Assembly (NCBI RefSeq): GCF_004355185.1
Contig: NZ_CP037922.1
Coordinates: 1-64,000 of the forward strand
Source of the DNA: Hymenobacter radiodurans
GTDB lineage: Bacteria > Bacteroidota > Bacteroidia > Cytophagales > Hymenobacteraceae
Direction: 5' to 3'
Length of the DNA: 64,000 nt
Part shown: in pieces, positions 1 to 9,192 of the stretch
How the letters are laid out: each line of letters begins with the position of its first letter
Position numbering within the stretch: the first letter of the stretch is position 1
Notes under the pieces: generated by a model
What the model saw: only the letters and a program-made list of their open reading frames with translations
Told to the model about the DNA's origin: nothing
The model's database searches: none
Program-made: the position numbers and the translations under genes

Positions 1-459
1 CGCCACGCCGGTTTCACCAGCCTTACTCCAGTTGACGGCCGCGCCGCTCGACTCCGGTAGCAATGAAAACGCAATACCAACGCCAAGTATAGACCCAATA
101 AGCGCGTGCGAACTGGAAGCCGGGATACCGTAGTACCAAGTGCCTACATTCCAAAGAATAGCCGACAGAATGAGCGCGCCAACCATCGCAATACCGTGGT
201 ACACATTCTGATCAACCAGGCTCTCGACGGGCAGCAAGTACACGATACCCATGGCCACGGCAATGCCACCGGCAAACACGCCAATGAAGTTCCAGAAAGC
301 CGACCAAATGACGGCCACCCAGGGGCGCAGGGTATTGGTATAAATAACCGTCGCGACGGCGTTGGCCGTGTCGTGAAAGCCATTAACAAATTCGAAAGCG
401 CAGGCCGCTACCAAGCAAAGCATCAGCAGCAGTAACACTTGAGGCTCTAAGCCAAACAT
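1..459 (-). CDS. Inorganic phosphate transporter, PiT family (partial, N-terminal part)
   Basis: This is the N-terminal 153 residues of a sodium- or proton-coupled inner-membrane phosphate permease; the rest lies beyond the window start. Reading the minus strand from the ATG at 457-459 gives MFGLEPQVLLLL followed by the PiT signature GFHDTANAVAT near residue 28, which is the repeated phosphate-binding motif of the family. Several hydrophobic segments follow (VAVIWSAFWNFIGVFAGG, GIAMVGALILSAILW), then IPASSSHALIG near residue 118, also a conserved PiT element. Identification rests on these motifs. PiT genes often sit beside a DUF47 regulator, which would be outside the window. Confidence 0.88.
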   Translation of the reverse strand, partial: MFGLEPQVLLLLMLCLVAACAFEFVNGFHDTANAVATVIYTNTLRPWVAVIWSAFWNFIGVFAGGIAVAMGIVYLLPVESLVDQNVYHGIAMVGALILSAILWNVGTWYYGIPASSSHALIGSILGVGIAFSLLPESSGAAVNWSKAGETGVA

Positions 460-779
460 AGGAGGGGAAATAGGTACAAAAAAATGGTCGCCCAAAGGTA
501 ATGCCACCAAAAACGGGGCAAGATTATCAAATTGTTACCTGACATGATGCGCCAGATTCACTTGTTGTGCACTGAGCAGAAATTTATAGTCGGGAATACC
601 ACTCGTAATGGCCCCGATACGCAAGCAGCCCGGTGCACGGCCAACTGAGCCATAAAAAAGATTTGGGCAGTGACTGGGGGGCAAATATTAGAACGGTCTG
701 TTCTGGTTGAGCGGGGCTGTAAGCTACGAATCTGTTTTTTCAGTCCTATCAGTTAATTCTGCGGTCTATCTTTGCCCTT
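460..779. other. Intergenic region between the PiT gene and glyS
   Basis: This 320-base spacer separates two divergently transcribed genes. It holds one copy of the dispersed G6C word (676-681, followed by AAATATT) and the glyS -7 box at 767-774. No small gene, RNA gene or terminator was recognised. Confidence 0.6.
767..774 (+). promoter_or_regulatory. Bacteroidota-type -7 box of glyS
   Basis: TATCTTTG matches the TAnnTTTG consensus and ends five bases before the glyS ATG, so the transcript should have an extremely short leader or none. Confidence 0.65.
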
Positions 780-2294
780 ATGAGCAACGCGACGCAGAAA
801 CCTTCTCTCGAAAATACCCAGTTAAAGGACATTGTGGCCCACGCCAAGGAATACGGCTTCGTATTTCCATCGTCCGAAATCTACGATGGCCTGCAAGCCG
901 TGTACGACTACGGCCCCAATGGCGTAGAGCTGAAAAACAACCTCAAGCAGCTCTGGTGGCGGGCCATGACCCAGCTCAACCAGAATGTGGTAGGCATCGA
1001 CGCGGCCATCTTTATGCACCCGCTCACCTGGAAAGCCAGCGGCCACATCGACGGCTTCTCCGACCCCATGATTGATAATCTGGACTCCAAGAAGCGCTAC
1101 CGCGCCGACGTATTGCTGGAAGAAAAAGCCGCCCAGTACGAAAATGCCGGCGACAAAATACGCGCCGACATGCTGCTGGCCGATATGGGCCGCCTGCTTA
1201 CGGCCGAGGACCTGACCGGCGTGCGCCAGCTCATCATTGACGAGAAAATAACTTGCCCCGTATCGGGCACTGCCAACTGGACTGAGGTGCGCCAGTTCAA
1301 CCTAATGTTCTCCACGCAGGTAGGCTCGGTGGCTGATGATTCCAGCTTGATTTATCTGCGACCCGAAACGGCTCAGGGCATTTTCGTCAACTTCCTGAAC
1401 GTGCAAAAGTCGGCTCGGATGAAGATTCCGTTTGGCATTGCCCAGATTGGGAAGGCCTTCCGCAACGAGATTGTGGCTCGGCAGTTCATTTTCCGCATGC
1501 GGGAGTTTGAGCAAATGGAAATGCAATTCTTCGTGCGCCCCGGCACCGAGATGGAGTGGTACCAGCAGTGGAAAGAAACACGACTACGCTGGCACGAAGC
1601 TCTAGGATTACCCGCTGAAAAGCTGCGCTTTCATGACCACGACAAGCTGGCTCACTACGCCAACGCGGCCGTGGACATCGAGTTTGAGTTTCCCTTCGGC
1701 TTCAAAGAAATTGAAGGCATTCACTCCCGCACCGACTTTGACCTGACCCAGCACCAAACGTTAAGCCGCAAAAAGCAGCAGTTCTTCGACAACGACCTCG
1801 ACGAGAACGGCAAGGCCTACGGTAACTATGTGCCTTTCGTAGTAGAAACCTCCGTGGGTGCCGATCGTCTGTTCCTGGCCACCCTCTGCCAAGCCTACAC
1901 CGAGGAAACCATCACAGAAGGGGAGGGCGAAGCCGCGCAAACCAAAACTCGCACAGTGCTGCGTCTGCACCCAGCCTTGGCTCCGGTGAAAGCCGCCATT
2001 TTCCCGCTGGTGCGCAAAGACGGCTTGCCCGAAAAAGCCACCGAAATCTTCGACGAGCTACGCCACGATTTCCGTCTCGTGTACGAGGAGCGCGATGCTA
2101 TTGGCAAGCGTTACACGCGCCAGGACCTCATTGGTACGCCGTTCTGCATTGCCGTTGACCACCAAACCCTGGAGGATAACACCGTAACCGTGCGTCACCG
2201 CGACTCCCGCGAGCAAACCCGCATGCCGATCAGCGAGCTGCGCAACTACATTGGTGAAGCCGTCAGCTTTAAGCGCATTTTTGAGAAGCTGTAA
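780..2294 (+). CDS. glyS: Glycyl-tRNA synthetase, single-chain (alpha2) type
   Basis: Class II aminoacyl-tRNA synthetase that charges tRNA-Gly in the cytoplasm. The 504-residue protein starts with family-typical text (IVAHAKEYGFVFPSSEIYDG) and contains motif 2 (FRNEIVARQFIFRMREFEQME, starting near residue 227) and motif 3 (GADRLFL, near residue 359), followed by a C-terminal anticodon-binding domain (LAPVKAAIFPLV onward). Length fits the single-polypeptide GlyRS of Bacteroidota, eukaryotes and archaea rather than the alpha2beta2 GlyQ/GlyS form. The start is fixed by the TATCTTTG box five bases upstream. A strong bidirectional hairpin follows the stop codon. Confidence 0.97.
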   Translation: MSNATQKPSLENTQLKDIVAHAKEYGFVFPSSEIYDGLQAVYDYGPNGVELKNNLKQLWWRAMTQLNQNVVGIDAAIFMHPLTWKASGHIDGFSDPMIDNLDSKKRYRADVLLEEKAAQYENAGDKIRADMLLADMGRLLTAEDLTGVRQLIIDEKITCPVSGTANWTEVRQFNLMFSTQVGSVADDSSLIYLRPETAQGIFVNFLNVQKSARMKIPFGIAQIGKAFRNEIVARQFIFRMREFEQMEMQFFVRPGTEMEWYQQWKETRLRWHEALGLPAEKLRFHDHDKLAHYANAAVDIEFEFPFGFKEIEGIHSRTDFDLTQHQTLSRKKQQFFDNDLDENGKAYGNYVPFVVETSVGADRLFLATLCQAYTEETITEGEGEAAQTKTRTVLRLHPALAPVKAAIFPLVRKDGLPEKATEIFDELRHDFRLVYEERDAIGKRYTRQDLIGTPFCIAVDHQTLEDNTVTVRHRDSREQTRMPISELRNYIGEAVSFKRIFEKL

Positions 2295-2312
2295 TTCTTG
2301 TTCTATAACCAT

Positions 2313-2346
2313 AAAAAAGCCCCCAGAATAACTCTGGGGGCTTTTT
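2313..2346. terminator. Bidirectional terminator between glyS and the 2359 gene
   Basis: An A-run, GCCCCCAG, an 8-base loop and CTGGGGGC plus a T-run form a symmetrical hairpin between two convergent genes. It is a five-C/five-G version of the dispersed motif in inverted-pair form. Confidence 0.85.
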
Positions 2347-2358
2347 ACATATGATATC

Positions 2359-2766
2359 TTAATTATCACTCAGCCAGTCGGTGGCTTCGCGGCGCGAGGT
2401 AAAGTAGTTGAATTCCACTTGCTGGGGGGCAAAAGCACGGTCGAAGGAAGGCGAGTAACAGCCCATCTGGTGTTGGTACTGACCTTCTGAAAGCAAAGCC
2501 GCTATGAAAAGTGGACGAGACGAGTTAGCCGGCAGGTGGCGCATGATGGGCGCTAGCAGAAACTCCTCGTCATCGTCAGTGGGCGGGGCGTTACGCTTCA
2601 AGTCCAAGAGCAACTTATCCACACCCAGATTGTGCATAGCTTCGAGCGCCAGCTGATACACTTTTTCAAATGTTTCCGCTAATGAGGCCGCCGCGTACTG
2701 CAGCTGCATGGTAGCAGTAGCAGCATGATAAGCGAGGGACACAGTAGGCGTTTGGTACAAAATCAT
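2359..2766 (-). CDS. Conserved hypothetical protein, possibly STAS/SpoIIAA-like fold
   Basis: A 135-residue cytoplasmic protein that I do not recognise with certainty. It begins MILYQTPTVSLAYHAATATM, has a central helical stretch (AETFEKVYQLALEAMHNLGVDKLLLDLKRN) and ends FTSRREATDWLSDN. The pattern of a short beta start, then a helix, then LLLDLK, is reminiscent of SpoIIAA/STAS-like small proteins found in Cytophagales, but this is a structural guess. It is convergent with glyS and shares its bidirectional terminator. A copy of the G6C word lies in the coding sequence (FAPQQ) and another about 40 bases upstream of the start. Confidence 0.7.
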   Translation of the reverse strand: MILYQTPTVSLAYHAATATMQLQYAAASLAETFEKVYQLALEAMHNLGVDKLLLDLKRNAPPTDDDEEFLLAPIMRHLPANSSRPLFIAALLSEGQYQHQMGCYSPSFDRAFAPQQVEFNYFTSRREATDWLSDN

Positions 2767-2963
2767 GGAAGCGGGACAGTGGCGAACCAGTGTCTAAAAC
2801 GGCATTGGGGGGCAAAAATTGCGGTGATCGGACTTTTACGAGGGTTGAAGTGTATGTGTTTACAACTTTTTAGGTTGAAAGATTCAAATGCCTCTTGTTC
2901 GGTTGCCTGGGGAAGCTGTCGGAGGTCGAAAACTTGTAGGCTTACTACCTACTCGGCTTTCCG

Positions 2964-2971
2964 TACCTTTG
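2964..2971 (+). promoter_or_regulatory. -7 box of the MMPL exporter gene
   Basis: TACCTTTG, an exact TAnnTTTG match, lies 17 bases before the ATG at 2989. Confidence 0.6.
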
Positions 2972-2988
2972 CTGCATTTTAACGGCCT

Positions 2989-5427
2989 ATGTGGAGCTCT
3001 CTTGCGCTTTTCGTCATCAAGCAGCGGCGGATTCTTATCCTGCTCATAGCCGCGATGACTGTATTTATGGCTTGGAAAGCCAAAGACGTAGAAATGACCT
3101 ACGACTTTGCCCAAGTCGTGAGTCCGGACGATCCGGACGTCGTCTACTTTCAGAATTTCAAGAAAACGTTCGGGGAAGACGGCAACGTGCTCGTGCTGGG
3201 CTTGCAAGACAGCAGCGTCTATAAGCTGGGCAATTTCACCGAGTTACGTAACCTCACCGATACCCTCAGCGGGGTAGAAGGCGTGAACGGCGTGTTGTCG
3301 GTCACGAAAGTCTTTGCCTTGCGCAAAGACACCGCCACCCAGCAGTTTAAGGCCGTCCCCATATTTGCGAAAGCCCCAGAAACCCAACGTGAGCTGGATA
3401 GCTTAATGCGAGAGGTGAACCGGGTAGAGTTCTACAAAGGCCAACTCATTTCGCCTAGCACGGGGGCCACATTGCTGGCCCTCACTATGGATCCGAAGTA
3501 TCTGAATTCGTCGCGCCGCCAGGCCGTGATGAATGAGATTTTGGGGCACGCAGAGGCTTTTAGCGAGAAAACGGGCATCCGGCTGCACTACGCCGGCCTG
3601 CCCTACGTGCGCTCCACCATGACCACAAAGGTGGCGGCCGAAATGAAGTTCTTCGTGCTGCTTACAGTGCTCATGATGGGCGCTACCCTGTTTATGTTCT
3701 TCCGAACGTGGGCAGCCGTTATCTTCCCCATTCTGGTGGTGCTGGTAGTGGTAATCTGGTGCGTGGGCACCATGGTGCTGCTGGGGTACAAAATCAACCT
3801 GCTAACCGGCCTGATTCCCAGCATCCTGATTGTTATTGGGGTTCCCAACTGCACGTACCTGCTCTCTCGTTACCATTATGATTACCGCAAATCGGGTAAT
3901 CAGATCCTGGCCATGACGCGTGTCGTGCGCAAAATCGGGTTGGTGACGTTGATGAATAACACGACGACGGCCGTCGGCTTTCTAGTGTTCTGCTTCACCG
4001 ACATTGCCATCTTATATCAGTTTGGCCTGATTGCGACGATCAATATTTTCGTGGCTTTTGCCGTTTCGTTTATTCTGATTCCGGCGGTGTTTACGTACCT
4101 GCCGCCGCCTACGCCCAAGCAGCTAGAACACCTTGATGCTAAGCCGCTAACCAAACTATTGGAGTTCTTTGAGCACCTGGTATTGGAGCGCCGCCCCACG
4201 GTCTATCTGATTGGAGCGGGCCTCGTCGCCATCTCCTTGTTGGGTATCACGAAGATCAAATCCGTCTCCTATATGGTGGACGATTTGCCTAAGGAAAGCT
4301 CCGTTAATAGCGACTTAAAGTTCTTTGAGCAGCATTTTAACGGCATCATGCCCTTGGAAATCGTGATTGATACGGGCAAGAAGCAGGGTATTCTGAAGAT
4401 CAAGAATTTGGAGAAGATGGACCGCTTGGAGAAATTCCTACGCACCCAGCCAGTTCTGTCATCACCAGTCAGCATCGTTACTTTCCTAAAGGCTTCTACC
4501 CAAGCTTTCTACAACGACAATCCGGAGTATTACCGCCTCCCCGACAACTCGGAGAAGAATTTCATCCTGAGGTACTTAGCTAAGTCAAGAGGGAAAGAAT
4601 CGGCAAACGGTCCGATGAGCGACAAGCTGTTGCGTTCCTTCGCTGATTCTACCGGCCAGCGGGCCCGCATCTCCCTCAAGATTGCCGACATCGGTTCTCG
4701 CAACCTCGATACCCTGATAAACCGTCAGATTCAGCCTCAAATCCAGGAGATCTTCAATGGCTCGGGTATGACGGTGAAGCTGACGGGTACCACTATTCTC
4801 TTTACCAAAGGCAACGAGTACCTGATTAACACGCTGAAAGAGAGTATTATAATTGCCTTCGCGCTGGTTGGACTGGTTGTGCTGATTCTGTTTCGCTCGG
4901 TGCGGGCAGTGTTCTTTACGTTGCTGCCCAACTTAGTTACGCTTATCCTGACTGGGGGGCTAATGGGCTACTTTGGCATTCCGCTCAAGCCTAGTACAGC
5001 CCTGATTTTCAGTATTGCCTTGGGTATCGATGGCGACAATTCCATCCATTTGATAGCCAAATTCAGGCAAGAGCTAGCCGTGAATGGGCGCCGCGTGAAG
5101 GCCGCTATCAGTACTACCTTGCGGGAGGCGGGAACTAGTATGATTTATACTAGCATTACATTGTTTCTGGGCTTTAGTGTGTTTGCTTTCAGTGAGTTTG
5201 GGGGCACCAAAGCCTTAGGGTTGCTAATGTCGGCGAGCTTGCTCATTACCAACTTCTCTAACCTGATTCTGCTTCCCTGCCTGCTCGTGACATTTGAGCA
5301 CGGCAAGGATGAGACCATCGACAAATCCTTACTCCAGCACTACGACGACGATTATCACCAGGAAGACGATGACGTCGAACTTAACCTCAGCCGTATGACG
5401 GTGAAGCGGTTAGGTACCGAAAGCTAG
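2989..5427 (+). CDS. MMPL/RND superfamily exporter
   Basis: An 812-residue inner-membrane transporter of the RND superfamily, MMPL-like subclass (single-gene RND exporters usually linked to lipid or hydrophobic substrate export). The N-terminus has one membrane helix (RRILILLIAAMTVFMAW), then a large periplasmic loop, then a bundle of helices (FFVLLTVLMMGATLFMFF, AVIFPILVVLVVVIW). The whole arrangement repeats after residue 400 (RPTVYLIGAGLVAISLLGI), giving about 12 helices. Conserved intramembrane text such as GIDGDNSIHLIAKFR near residue 685 matches the second-half helix-4 region. No membrane-fusion partner lies next to it. The substrate is unknown. The C-terminus is acidic (HYDDDYHQEDDD). 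Confidence 0.88.
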   Translation: MWSSLALFVIKQRRILILLIAAMTVFMAWKAKDVEMTYDFAQVVSPDDPDVVYFQNFKKTFGEDGNVLVLGLQDSSVYKLGNFTELRNLTDTLSGVEGVNGVLSVTKVFALRKDTATQQFKAVPIFAKAPETQRELDSLMREVNRVEFYKGQLISPSTGATLLALTMDPKYLNSSRRQAVMNEILGHAEAFSEKTGIRLHYAGLPYVRSTMTTKVAAEMKFFVLLTVLMMGATLFMFFRTWAAVIFPILVVLVVVIWCVGTMVLLGYKINLLTGLIPSILIVIGVPNCTYLLSRYHYDYRKSGNQILAMTRVVRKIGLVTLMNNTTTAVGFLVFCFTDIAILYQFGLIATINIFVAFAVSFILIPAVFTYLPPPTPKQLEHLDAKPLTKLLEFFEHLVLERRPTVYLIGAGLVAISLLGITKIKSVSYMVDDLPKESSVNSDLKFFEQHFNGIMPLEIVIDTGKKQGILKIKNLEKMDRLEKFLRTQPVLSSPVSIVTFLKASTQAFYNDNPEYYRLPDNSEKNFILRYLAKSRGKESANGPMSDKLLRSFADSTGQRARISLKIADIGSRNLDTLINRQIQPQIQEIFNGSGMTVKLTGTTILFTKGNEYLINTLKESIIIAFALVGLVVLILFRSVRAVFFTLLPNLVTLILTGGLMGYFGIPLKPSTALIFSIALGIDGDNSIHLIAKFRQELAVNGRRVKAAISTTLREAGTSMIYTSITLFLGFSVFAFSEFGGTKALGLLMSASLLITNFSNLILLPCLLVTFEHGKDETIDKSLLQHYDDDYHQEDDDVELNLSRMTVKRLGTES

Positions 5428-5442
5428 TCTTCTTCAACGATT

Positions 5443-5580
5443 GCCTCAACCCCTAGCCCCTTCTCCTAGGGGAGAAGGGGAACTAATTCTACTTACTAAA
5501 TGACTAGAACAAACTAGTTTTCTAGAATAACTAAAAGCTAGTTCCCCTTCTCCTTAGGAGAAGGGGTTAGGGGTTGAGGC
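5443..5580. repeat. Long imperfect palindromic repeat
   Basis: Two arms of about 44 bases (5443-5486 and 5537-5580) are inverted copies with only a few mismatches. Each arm contains its own smaller palindrome built from CCCCTTCTCC and GGAGAAGGGG. It lies between the MMPL gene and ileS and could fold into a cruciform. The form suggests an interspersed REP- or MITE-like element; no coding capacity was seen. Confidence 0.8.
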
Positions 5581-5604
5581 CCGCCAGAACTACAACACCC
5601 GCAC

Positions 5605-8600
5605 ATGAAATACACCGAATACAAACAGCCGCTTAATTACGCCCAGGTCGGGACCGATATCCTTAAATGGTGGCAGGAAAACGGCATTTTTGAGAAGAGC
5701 GTGAGCACCCGCGAGGGCCAGCCCACCTACGTGTTTTACGAAGGTCCACCGTCAGCCAATGGGGCGCCCGGCATTCACCATGTGATGGCCCGGACGGTAA
5801 AGGATATCTTCTGCCGCTACCAGACTTTGCTGGGTAAGCAGGTGTCGCGTAAGGGCGGCTGGGATACGCACGGCCTGCCCATTGAGTTGCAGGTGGAAAA
5901 GGAGCTAGGCATCACGAAGGAAGACATCGGCAAGAAGATTTCGATTGCCGACTACAACCAGCGTTGCCGCGAAACCGTGATGCGCTTCAAGGCGCAGTGG
6001 GACGACCTTACCCAAAAAATGGGTTACTGGGTTGACCTCGACGACCCCTATATCACCTTCGAGCCAGAGTACATCGAAAGCTGCTGGGCGCTGCTCAAGA
6101 AGCTCTACGATAAGGGGTTGCTATATAAAGGCTACACCATTCAGCCTTACTCGCCGGCGGCCGGCACTGGCCTTTCCTCGCACGAGCTAAACCAGCCCGG
6201 CACCTACCGCGACGTGAAGGACACAACCATCGTGGCGCAGTTCAAGGTGAAGCGGGATGATGCTTTTGACAAGCTGTTTGGTGGTTCATCCTGGTTAATC
6301 GAAAACACTGATGTATTTATCCTAGCTTGGACAACCACTCCTTGGACATTACCTGCTAATACTGGACTAGCAGTAGGTAAGAATATACCGTATGTTGTTG
6401 TTCGCACTATTAATCCCTACACGAAGCAACATATCCGGGTTGTTTTAGCGAAAGCACTGGTAAAAAGCTATTTCTCTGAATTTACTGAAAAAGGTAGGTC
6501 TACTCCATCAACGTATTCAGATTGGGGAAGTGAAACAAGGCAGATTCCTTGGGAAATCGAGTCTGAACTCACAGGCGCCGACCTCGTGGGCCTTGGCTAC
6601 GAACGTCTGTTCGGCCAGGACAAAGGATTCCCTGCGTTCGAAGGGGAAGAAAAAGGCTTCCGCGTTGTTGCTGGCGACTTCGTAACGACCGAAGATGGTA
6701 CGGGCATCGTGCACATCTCGCCCACTTTTGGCGCTGATGACTTCCGGGTAGCTCAACTCAATGACATCCCAGCCCTGCTGGTTACCGATGCCGAAGGCAA
6801 ACTGACGCCTATCGTAGATCGGACGGGCCGCTATGTGCCGCAGATGGGTGAGTTTGGCGGTCGTTTAGTGAAAAACTACGACGGTCACGATGAAACCGGC
6901 GCCGACTACAAAACCCTCGATGAGAGCATCGCCATCCGGATGAAAGGGGACGGCACCGCCTTTAAAGTGGAGAAGTACGAGCATACCTATCCGCACTGCT
7001 GGCGCACCGATAAGCCCGTGCTGTACTACCCGCTCGACTCCTGGTTTATTAAGACGACGGCCGTTAAAGACCGCCTCATAGAGCTCAACAAAACCATCAA
7101 CTGGAAGCCTGAAAGCACCGGTTCCGGCCGCTTCGGCAACTGGCTTGAAAACCTGGTGGACTGGAACCTGAGCCGCTCGCGCTACTGGGGCACGCCGCTG
7201 CCCATCTGGCGCAGTCAGGATGGCTCGGAGGAAATCTGCATTGGCTCCATTGCCCAACTGAGCGCCGAGATTGACAAGGCCGTGGCTGCCGAGATTATGA
7301 CACACAACCCGCTGACGGCTGGGGGGCAAATTGACCTGCACCGGCCTTACGTGGACGATATTTTCCTCGTGTCGCCCACCGGCCAGGCCATGTACCGCGA
7401 AACCGACCTCATCGACGTGTGGTTCGACAGCGGCGCTATGCCCTACGCGCAGTGGCACTACCCGCTCGAAAATGAAGCGAAATTTCAGAAGAACTTCCCC
7501 GCCGATTTCATTGCCGAGGGCGTAGACCAAACCCGCGGTTGGTTCTTTACGCTGCACGCCCTGGGCGTGATGCTGGAAGACTCGGTAGCATTTAAAAACG
7601 TGATTGCCAATGGGTTGGTGCTCGATAAGAATGGCAACAAGATGAGCAAGCGCCTCGGCAACGCCGTTGATCCGTTTGCTACCATCCAGCAGTTCGGTCC
7701 CGATGCTACCCGCTGGTACATGATTGCCAACGCGCCACCATGGGACAACCTTAAATTCGACCCCGCCGGCGTGACGGAGGTGCAGCGCCGCTTCTTCGGT
7801 ACGCTGTTCAATACGTACTCCTTCTTCGCGCTCTACGCCAACCTCGACGAGTTCCGCACCCGCGAGTTTGACCGTATTCCGCTCAATGATCTAAGTGAGC
7901 TGGACCGCTGGGTGTTGTCTAAGTTGCAGTCCTTGATCCTGGAAGTCAGGGGGCATTATGACAACTACGACCCCACCAAAGCGGCCCGCGCCATCCAAGA
8001 TTTTGTCACCGATCAGCTCTCCAACTGGTACGTGCGTCTCTCGCGTCGCCGTTTCTGGAAGGGTGAATTGACTACAGATAAAAAGGCGGCTTTCGAGACC
8101 TTGCAGGAATGCTTGGTGGTCGTTGCGCAGCTGATGGCGCCCATTGCGCCCTTCTTCGGCGAGTGGCTCTATAAGAACATGACCGACGGCATGCGTCAGG
8201 AGGCCTTAGCGAATAAAACGCCGCTGGCCCCCGAATCGGTGCACCTCACGCTGCTCGTAGAAGCTAATACTAGTCGGATTGACACGGCGTTGGAGGAGCG
8301 TATGGAACTGGCCCAGCGCATCAGTTCTTTGACCCATTCACTGCGCAAAAAGTCGGTGCTGAAAGTGCGCCAGCCCTTGCAGCGCATCTTGGTGCCCGTG
8401 CTGAATGACACCACCCGCGACCAGGTGGGCTTGGTGGAAGACCTGATTTGCGCCGAGGTAAACGTGAAGCACGTGGAGTTTTTGGATGACACGAGCGGCG
8501 TGTTGGTGAAGTCGGTGAAGCCCAACTTCAAGCGTTTGGGTCAGCAATATGGCCCGAAGCTGAAAGCTGTGGCGGCCCGCATTCAGCAGATGACGCCCGA

Positions 8601-9036
8601 GGAAATCAGTGTTCTGGAATCGACCGGAACGCTGGCCGTGGAAGTAGGAGGGGAGCAGCTGAATTTGGCCCCCGACGACGTAGAAATCCGCACCGACGAC
8701 CTGCCCGGCTGGCTCGTAGCCACCGACGGTCCGCTCACCGTGGCCCTTGATGTGACTCTGACTGACGAGCTGCGCCGCGAAGGTGTGGCCCGTGAACTTG
8801 TCAATCGTCTGCAAAACTTGCGTAAGGACAGCGGCCTGGAAGTGCAGGACAAAATCCGCATCACGCTAGGCGGCGAGCAGCCCGATCTGGCGGCCGCCGT
8901 GCAGTTCTTCGGCGACTATATCCGCACCGAAACGCAGGCGCTTTCGCTCACCTTCAATCCGGAGCTGACGGGCGGCGTGACGCTGGAGTTTGATGACTAC
9001 AGCGTACCGGCTCAGCTGGAAGTGGTAACTGCTTGA
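5605..9036 (+). CDS. ileS: Isoleucyl-tRNA synthetase
   Basis: A 1143-residue class I synthetase charging tRNA-Ile. The HIGH-type motif is GIHHVMAR (near residue 55), after the signature FYEGPPSANG. The CP1 editing domain carries AWTTTPWTLPANTG near residue 241, which removes mischarged valine. The KMSKS loop is NKMSKRLGNAVDP near residue 678. An anticodon-binding domain and a long C-terminal extension follow, as in the larger eukaryote-like IleRS class found in Bacteroidota. The ATG starts MKYTEYKQPLNYAQ. Bases about 6285-6570, in the editing domain, have about 40 percent GC and unusual codon use while the protein stays conserved, suggesting a recombined segment. Confidence 0.97.
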   Translation: MKYTEYKQPLNYAQVGTDILKWWQENGIFEKSVSTREGQPTYVFYEGPPSANGAPGIHHVMARTVKDIFCRYQTLLGKQVSRKGGWDTHGLPIELQVEKELGITKEDIGKKISIADYNQRCRETVMRFKAQWDDLTQKMGYWVDLDDPYITFEPEYIESCWALLKKLYDKGLLYKGYTIQPYSPAAGTGLSSHELNQPGTYRDVKDTTIVAQFKVKRDDAFDKLFGGSSWLIENTDVFILAWTTTPWTLPANTGLAVGKNIPYVVVRTINPYTKQHIRVVLAKALVKSYFSEFTEKGRSTPSTYSDWGSETRQIPWEIESELTGADLVGLGYERLFGQDKGFPAFEGEEKGFRVVAGDFVTTEDGTGIVHISPTFGADDFRVAQLNDIPALLVTDAEGKLTPIVDRTGRYVPQMGEFGGRLVKNYDGHDETGADYKTLDESIAIRMKGDGTAFKVEKYEHTYPHCWRTDKPVLYYPLDSWFIKTTAVKDRLIELNKTINWKPESTGSGRFGNWLENLVDWNLSRSRYWGTPLPIWRSQDGSEEICIGSIAQLSAEIDKAVAAEIMTHNPLTAGGQIDLHRPYVDDIFLVSPTGQAMYRETDLIDVWFDSGAMPYAQWHYPLENEAKFQKNFPADFIAEGVDQTRGWFFTLHALGVMLEDSVAFKNVIANGLVLDKNGNKMSKRLGNAVDPFATIQQFGPDATRWYMIANAPPWDNLKFDPAGVTEVQRRFFGTLFNTYSFFALYANLDEFRTREFDRIPLNDLSELDRWVLSKLQSLILEVRGHYDNYDPTKAARAIQDFVTDQLSNWYVRLSRRRFWKGELTTDKKAAFETLQECLVVVAQLMAPIAPFFGEWLYKNMTDGMRQEALANKTPLAPESVHLTLLVEANTSRIDTALEERMELAQRISSLTHSLRKKSVLKVRQPLQRILVPVLNDTTRDQVGLVEDLICAEVNVKHVEFLDDTSGVLVKSVKPNFKRLGQQYGPKLKAVAARIQQMTPEEISVLESTGTLAVEVGGEQLNLAPDDVEIRTDDLPGWLVATDGPLTVALDVTLTDELRREGVARELVNRLQNLRKDSGLEVQDKIRITLGGEQPDLAAAVQFFGDYIRTETQALSLTFNPELTGGVTLEFDDYSVPAQLEVVTA

Positions 9037-9192
9037 TACTGAATAGCCAACCGAGCCGTGAAAAGCTCGGTTGGTATAACCTCGCACAAAGCATTGAAGG
9101 GTGCGTTTAAAGTCGTTCAAAAACCCATAAATCAGGCCCAAAACGGCACAAAAAGCCCCCGGAGCTTGTACTCAAGCGTTATTAGCACAAGA

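Noticed and set aside
6865..7557. A 230-residue open frame antisense to ileS
   Set aside because: It lies within a conserved ileS region, has no family similarity and is explained by high GC and codon structure of the real gene.
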